This document shows, one piece after another, positions 8,051 through 11,014 of a DNA stretch of 11,014 nucleotides (positions are counted from its first letter, which is position 1; every line of letters starts with the position of its first letter). The notes below the pieces were generated by a model, which was not told where the DNA came from, did not search any database, and worked only from the letters and a program-made list of their open reading frames with translations. The stretch is from Weeksellaceae bacterium. Its GTDB lineage: Bacteria; Bacteroidota; Bacteroidia; Flavobacteriales; Weeksellaceae. The translations under genes were made by a program, and so were the position numbers. The DNA is taken from contig JAQVKJ010000018.1 in assembly GCA_028694715.1 (NCBI GenBank), positions 1 to 11,014 on the forward strand, in the 5' to 3' direction.

Positions 8051-8197
8051 CTTAATGCATCTTAACTTCTTAATGGTTTAAATTCTTTTTACCATTAAGG
8101 CATTAAGAAAATTAAGGATTTTCATTAAGTTTATTTCCAATCCTATCAATCCTGTCAATCTTCTCAATCTTCATGTCTCTTAACTTCTTCATGGTTT
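8051..8197 (-). repeat. Intergenic repeat element, copy 1 (inverted relative to copy 2)
   Basis: On the minus strand this stretch contains, in order: a CCATGAAG/ACATGAAG arm block (8197-8164), four GATTG units spaced 9 bp apart (8169-8138), the block GATTGGAAATAAACTTAAT (8142-8124), and paired arms of CTTAATG type. The arms form an imperfect hairpin. The inner 9-bp stem CTTAATGGT/ACCATTAAG is at 8069-8077 with 8091-8099, and the outer 8-bp stem CTTAATGC/GCATTAAG is at 8051-8058 with 8100-8107. The arm block matches 10588-10621 in 33 of 34 positions, and the 19-mer matches 10634-10652 exactly. It does not code for protein. It occupies most of the gap upstream of the regulator gene, and its function is unknown. 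Confidence 0.8.
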
Positions 8198-8221
8198 AAA
8201 AACTTTCCCACACAACTTTTG

Positions 8222-8258
8222 TGTCCGATTTTGTACATTTACTGTCCGAAAGCGGACA
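8222..8258. promoter_or_regulatory. Paired upstream activating sites for the NtrC-type regulator
   Basis: A perfect dyad, TGTCCGAAAGCGGACA (8243-8258), is preceded by an imperfect copy, TGTCCGATTTTGTACA (8222-8237; 4 of 6 bases correct in the right half). Their centres are 21 bp apart, two helical turns, as expected for two activator dimers on the same DNA face. They lie about 98 and 118 bp upstream of the predicted start of the efflux operon, a normal enhancer distance for sigma-54 promoters. Assignment to the adjacent regulator is inferred from position. An ACACAA/TTGTGT dyad (8210-8215 with 8219-8224) overlaps the left edge. Confidence 0.7.
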
Positions 8259-8321
8259 CTCCAAATTTTAACTCAATTTCATTTTTACTAATTTTCAGTC
8301 ATTTACAACTTCCTAATTCAG

Positions 8322-8337
8322 TGGCATAGTTTTCACT
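8322..8337 (+). promoter_or_regulatory. Candidate sigma-54 (-24/-12) promoter of the efflux operon
   Basis: TGGCA (8322-8326), six bases, then TCACT (8333-8337), against the consensus TGGCA-N6-TTGC(A/T). The -24 element is complete; the -12 element matches three of five positions, with AC in place of GC. The start would fall near 8348, about 16 nt before the ATG at 8364. Position, spacing and the upstream paired sites support it more than the -12 match does. Confidence 0.55.
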
Positions 8338-8363
8338 CGTAAATAATTGAAAATTAGTTATGA

Positions 8364-9605
8364 ATGGATACGAAAGTTCAAAATAAAAAATCAAAATACA
8401 AAATAATTATTCCGGTTGCGATTTTTGCGTTTGTTTTAGTCGGATTGTTGTTTTCATCGCTTTTCAGAAAGAAAACCTTGAATGTGGATGCTTCTCGCAT
8501 AAGTGTTCGTGAGGTTGTCGAAGGCAAATTCGATGATATTATCATCCTAAACGGCAAAATAGAACCCTTAAATTCAATTTTGCTCAATGTGGTGGAAAGC
8601 GGTGCTGTTCAAGAAATTTTTGCAGAAGACGGCAGCATGGTGCAAAAAGGCGAACCACTGATGCGAATTTACAACCCGAATTCCGAATTGAGTTATTTGC
8701 AACAAGAAACCGCCATTGTCGAGCAAATCAACAATCTAAAAAACCTGAAAAACAGTTTGACCAATCAGGAATTGGAGTTGGAAAAAGAATTGATTTTAAT
8801 ACAACATGATTATATCGATGCCGAACAACAATTTAATTTGGACGAAAAACTCTATGCTGCTGAAATTTTACCGGAAAAAGATTACAAAAAATCCAAGGAA
8901 AATTATGACTATCAATCCAAAAGAAAAAATGTAATCCAAACCAGTGTACAAAAGGAAAAACAAGCGAGGGCAGTGCAAATCAATTCCATCAATGACGCAC
9001 TCAATCAAATGGAAAGAAATCTCGATATTTTGAGAAACAACAAACAGAATTTCATTGTACTCGCTTCAGCTTCAGGGCGTTTGTCTTCCTTTAATCCGAC
9101 TTTGGGACAGCATATCAACGCCGGTGAAAGCGTAGGTAAAATCGATATTATGGACGGATATAAGTTGGTAGCAAAAGTCGATGAATACTATATTTCTCGT
9201 TTAGAACCTGCCCAAGAAGGAACAATTGAATCCAATGGAAAAACCTATGAAGTAATGATTTCCAAAGTTCTGCCCGAAGTCAAAGACGGTCAATTTCAAG
9301 TGGATTTGGTTTTTAAAAATGAGTTCCCCGAAAATTTGCGAATGGGCATGTCTTTTAGTGTAAAATTATTCCTTTCGGAAAGTTCAGAAAGTTTGCTGAT
9401 TCCGAAAGGTTCATTCTATCAACAAACCGCAGGAAAATGGATTTTCGTATTGGAAAATGACAAAAAAGCCGTTCGAAAAGAAATCCAAATCGGAAGGGAA
9501 AATCCAATTTATTATGAAGTCATCAACGGACTAAAAGCAGGCGAAAAAGTCATCACTTCTTCTTATGACGATTACAAAGACATGGAAGTTTTGAATTTGG
9601 ATTGA
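8364..9605 (+). CDS. Membrane-fusion (HlyD/MacA-like periplasmic adaptor) protein of an ABC efflux system
   Basis: The 413-residue protein has a short cytoplasmic N-terminus, one membrane anchor (about 13-33) and a periplasmic body with the layered layout of adaptor proteins. The first half of the lipoyl/barrel-sandwich domain is at about 60-105 ('GAVQEIFAEDGSMVQKGEPL' region). A long, charged coiled-coil hairpin spans about 108-225. The second lipoyl half is at about 228-262, a beta-barrel at about 265-337, and a membrane-proximal domain from about 343 to the end ('GLKAGEKVITSS' 389-400). It would link the inner-membrane ABC transporter to an outer-membrane channel; no TolC-type gene is in view. 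The ATG at 8364 sits 16 nt after the predicted sigma-54 transcription start. An overlapping ATG at 8360 is out of frame and opens only a tiny frame. The 78-bp gap before the ATPase gene is AT-rich with no clear element. Confidence 0.9.
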   Translation: MDTKVQNKKSKYKIIIPVAIFAFVLVGLLFSSLFRKKTLNVDASRISVREVVEGKFDDIIILNGKIEPLNSILLNVVESGAVQEIFAEDGSMVQKGEPLMRIYNPNSELSYLQQETAIVEQINNLKNLKNSLTNQELELEKELILIQHDYIDAEQQFNLDEKLYAAEILPEKDYKKSKENYDYQSKRKNVIQTSVQKEKQARAVQINSINDALNQMERNLDILRNNKQNFIVLASASGRLSSFNPTLGQHINAGESVGKIDIMDGYKLVAKVDEYYISRLEPAQEGTIESNGKTYEVMISKVLPEVKDGQFQVDLVFKNEFPENLRMGMSFSVKLFLSESSESLLIPKGSFYQQTAGKWIFVLENDKKAVRKEIQIGRENPIYYEVINGLKAGEKVITSSYDDYKDMEVLNLD

Positions 9606-9683
9606 TGAGAGATTGATGATTTGTAAGTAGTAGAGAAATGACTTAATAATCAAGAAGATAAATAAAATTAAAATACAATAAAA

Positions 9684-10379
9684 ATGATAAAAACAGAAAA
9701 TCTCACGAAAGTTTATCGCACCGAAGAAGTAGAAACACGGGCATTGAACAATGTGGTCCTTCACATCAAAAAAGGCGAATTTGTTTCAATTATGGGTCCT
9801 TCCGGTTGTGGCAAATCCACCCTTCTCAATATTTTGGGTTTGTTGGACGATATCACTTCCGGAAGCTACCTTTTTGATGGACAGGAAATGGGAAAACTCA
9901 AAGAAAACGGCCGTTCAAAAGTGCGAAAGCAAAACATTGGGTTTATTTTCCAAAACTTTAATTTGATTGATGAACTCAATGTCCATGAAAACATTGAATT
10001 GCCATTGATTTACAATGGTGTGAGTTCGTCCGAAAGAAAAGAAAAAGTCAAAGAAATTTTGGAAAGAATGAATATTTCGCACCGTTCCAAACATTTTCCA
10101 CAACAATTATCCGGCGGACAGCAGCAAAGAGTTGCCGTTGCCAGGGCTTTGGTTACCGCACCCAAATTGATTCTCGCCGATGAACCCACGGGAAATTTGG
10201 ACAGCAAAAACGGAAATGAAGTCATGGGATTGCTCACCGATCTGCACGCCAAAGGTTCGACCATCGTGATGGTTACGCATTCGGCGCACGATGCCTCTTT
10301 TTCGCAAAGAACCATCGAACTCAAAGACGGCGAAATCATCGCAGAACATACCAATAAAAGAGAAGTTACAATTGGTTAA
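9684..10379 (+). CDS. ABC efflux ATPase of the MacB/LolD family
   Basis: The 231-residue single-domain ATPase has Walker A GPSGCGKS (38-45), Q-loop Q90, signature LSGGQ (142-146), Walker B ILADE with D166-E167, D-loop NLD (171-173) and H-loop H199. The motif set GPSGCGKSTLLNILGLLD with QQLSGGQQQRVAVARAL is typical of ATPases that pair with FtsX/MacB-type permeases, which are mechanotransmitters rather than classic channels. The fusion-protein gene before it and the permease gene after it support a tripartite MacAB-like exporter of drugs, peptides or envelope lipids; the substrate is unknown. The length is normal for the family. The start ATG at 9684 is the only sensible one before the first beta-strand. 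The next gene begins 331 bp downstream, which is far for subunits of one complex. Confidence 0.94.
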   Translation: MIKTENLTKVYRTEEVETRALNNVVLHIKKGEFVSIMGPSGCGKSTLLNILGLLDDITSGSYLFDGQEMGKLKENGRSKVRKQNIGFIFQNFNLIDELNVHENIELPLIYNGVSSSERKEKVKEILERMNISHRSKHFPQQLSGGQQQRVAVARALVTAPKLILADEPTGNLDSKNGNEVMGLLTDLHAKGSTIVMVTHSAHDASFSQRTIELKDGEIIAEHTNKREVTIG

Positions 10380-10404
10380 ACCTCAGTATATCCAAAGCGC
10401 AAGT

Positions 10405-10690
10405 CTTTAATGGTGAAAGGATTATAACCAATAAGAATGATAGGATTGAGAAAGATTGAGAAAGATTGAGAAAGATTGAGAAAGATTGAGAAAGATTGAG
10501 AAAGATTGAAGAAGATTGAAAAGATTGAAAATAAACTTAATGAAAACTCTTAATTCCCTTCATGCCTTAATGGTGAAAAAAAAATTAAAACCATGAAGAA
10601 GTTAAGGGACATGAAGATTGATAGATTGAAGAAGATTGGAAATAAACTTAATTAAAACCATTAAGAAGTTAAGAAGCATTAAGAATGATA
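10405..10690 (+). repeat. Intergenic repeat element, copy 2, inside the ATPase-permease gap
   Basis: This stretch fills most of the 331 bp between the ATPase stop and the permease start. It contains a degenerate CTTTAATGGT/ACCAATAAG hairpin (10405-10414 with 10427-10435) and a GATTGA tandem array (10444-10532). A GATTGAAAATAAACTTAAT block (10523-10541) follows, then arms CTTCATG and CTTAATGGT (10558-10574) facing ACCATGAAG (10590-10598) and CATGAAG (10610-10616). After these come three more GATTG units, a second GATTGGAAATAAACTTAAT block (10634-10652) and an ACCATTAAG arm block ending near 10690. It is thus about one and a half tandem modules of the family seen inverted at 8051-8197. No open frame of note runs through it. 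Confidence 0.8.
10444..10532 (+). repeat. Tandem repeat of GATTGAGAAA (10-bp unit)
   Basis: Six perfect head-to-tail copies of GATTGAGAAA occupy 10444-10503, followed by variants GATTGAAGAA (10504-10513), GATTGAAAA (10514-10522) and GATTGAAAAT (10523-10532). The period is close to one DNA turn, with short A-tracts in phase. Such perfect short arrays are prone to slippage, so copy number may differ between strains. In copy 1 of the parent element the matching array has only four units, spaced 9 bp apart. Confidence 0.95.
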
Positions 10691-10710
10691 AAATTAAATA
10701 GCACAAAACA

Positions 10711-11014
10711 ATGATACAGAATTGGATAAAGGTTGCATTCAGAAATTTCGCCAAAAATAAATTAGCGACTTTCATCAATACATTTGGATTGACCATTGGT
10801 TTGGTCGGTTTGATTCTAACGATTCTTTATCAATATGACCAGTTCAGCTACGACCGTTGGATTCCCGAAAAAGACAGAATTTTCGCTGTAGGTCATGTTT
10901 TTGATGAGGACAAAGATGTTTGGGGTGTTTCCAATCCGCAAATGGAAAAAGCAAAAGCCAATATTTCTGAAATCGAAGAAATCTTATTGGTCAGTGCCAT
11001 GGGCTATGAAGATG
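10711..11014 (+). CDS. FtsX/MacB-type ABC transporter permease, N-terminal 101 codons only
   Basis: An open frame starts at the ATG at 10711 and runs past the window end without a stop. A basic amphipathic N-terminus (MIQNWIKVAFRNFAKNKLAT) leads into the first membrane helix (about 20-43). The family-typical stretch 'QFSYDRWIPEKDRIFAV' (47-63) follows; in Bacteroidota relatives it marks the start of the large MacB-like periplasmic core domain. Such permeases are about 400 or about 800 residues long; which applies cannot be seen. It follows the fusion-protein and ATPase genes and should be the membrane subunit of the same exporter. An AT-rich stretch without a recognisable Shine-Dalgarno precedes the ATG. 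Because the repeat-filled gap separates it from the ATPase, its expression may be lower than, or separate from, that of the first two genes. Confidence 0.88.
   Translation, partial: MIQNWIKVAFRNFAKNKLATFINTFGLTIGLVGLILTILYQYDQFSYDRWIPEKDRIFAVGHVFDEDKDVWGVSNPQMEKAKANISEIEEILLVSAMGYED

Noticed and set aside
8222..8258. Dyads as a sigma-70 operator for the regulator gene only
   Set aside because: They are about 230 bp from that gene and across the repeat, while their spacing and distance fit an enhancer for the divergent operon. Autoregulation remains possible but has no specific support.
10444..10532. Repeated units suggest a CRISPR array
   Set aside because: The 10-bp units are head-to-tail without unique spacers, and no cas genes are present.
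10432..10690. Exact 11-bp direct repeat TAAGAATGATA at both ends of the repeat block as a target-site duplication
   Set aside because: A near match (CATTAAGATGAATA) also occurs in copy 1 inside the same arm block, so the 11-mer is probably part of the repeat itself rather than duplicated target DNA.
10602..10796. Minus-strand 64-codon frame across the repeat and the permease start
   Set aside because: It consists of repeat DNA and the antisense of the permease N-terminus; its hydrophobic look reflects AT-rich composition.

Overview
The window looks like chromosomal DNA of a member of the Bacteroidota, probably of the Flavobacteriia/Cytophagia/Sphingobacteriia type. The base composition is AT-rich and start codons have no obvious Shine-Dalgarno sequences. 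Several genes carry the typical Bacteroidota promoter (TTTG, 19 bases, then TAnnTTTG). Ribosomal protein S1 is long, with six S1 domains, and the FtsX-like permease and the NtrC/kinase pair are of the kind common in that phylum. The sequence alone does not settle order or genus.

Left part (1-3300): a CNNM/CorC ('hemolysin') family membrane protein runs leftwards out of the window. It is divergent from a fused two-domain oligopeptide ABC ATPase that starts at a TTG codon. Back-to-back promoters lie between them, and the membrane protein has a leader of about 105 nt with three consecutive potential hairpins. The ATPase gene and rpsA converge on a strong bidirectional terminator at 3240-3273.

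Middle part (3298-7992, all minus strand): a response regulator of the sigma-54 activator (NtrC) class and its membrane histidine kinase form a tight pair (2-nt gap). They are followed by rpsA, which has its own Bacteroidota promoter and a leader of about 110 nt that could fold into a hairpin with a pseudoknot-like contact.

Right part (7993-11014): divergent from the two-component pair lies an efflux-type ABC module. It consists of a membrane-fusion protein, a MacB/LolD-type ATPase and the first 101 codons of an FtsX/MacB-type permease. The 371-bp divergent region holds a near-perfect sigma-54 control layout. Two TGTCCG-N4-CGGACA-type sites lie exactly 21 bp apart, about 100 bp upstream of a candidate -24/-12 promoter that would start transcription about 16 nt before the fusion-protein gene. 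The simplest reading is that the kinase senses an envelope or toxic-compound signal, the regulator binds the paired sites, and sigma-54 RNA polymerase expresses the transporter.

The same region and the unusually long 331-bp gap between the ATPase and permease genes carry copies, in opposite orientation, of one intergenic repeat family. It is made of CTTAATG/CATTAAG hairpin arms, a GATTGA tandem array and a GAAATAAACTTAAT block. One copy contains six perfect 10-bp tandem units. Paired changes in the hairpin arms between copies suggest that the folded form matters. This repeat family and the sigma-54 circuit are the most interesting parts of the window.
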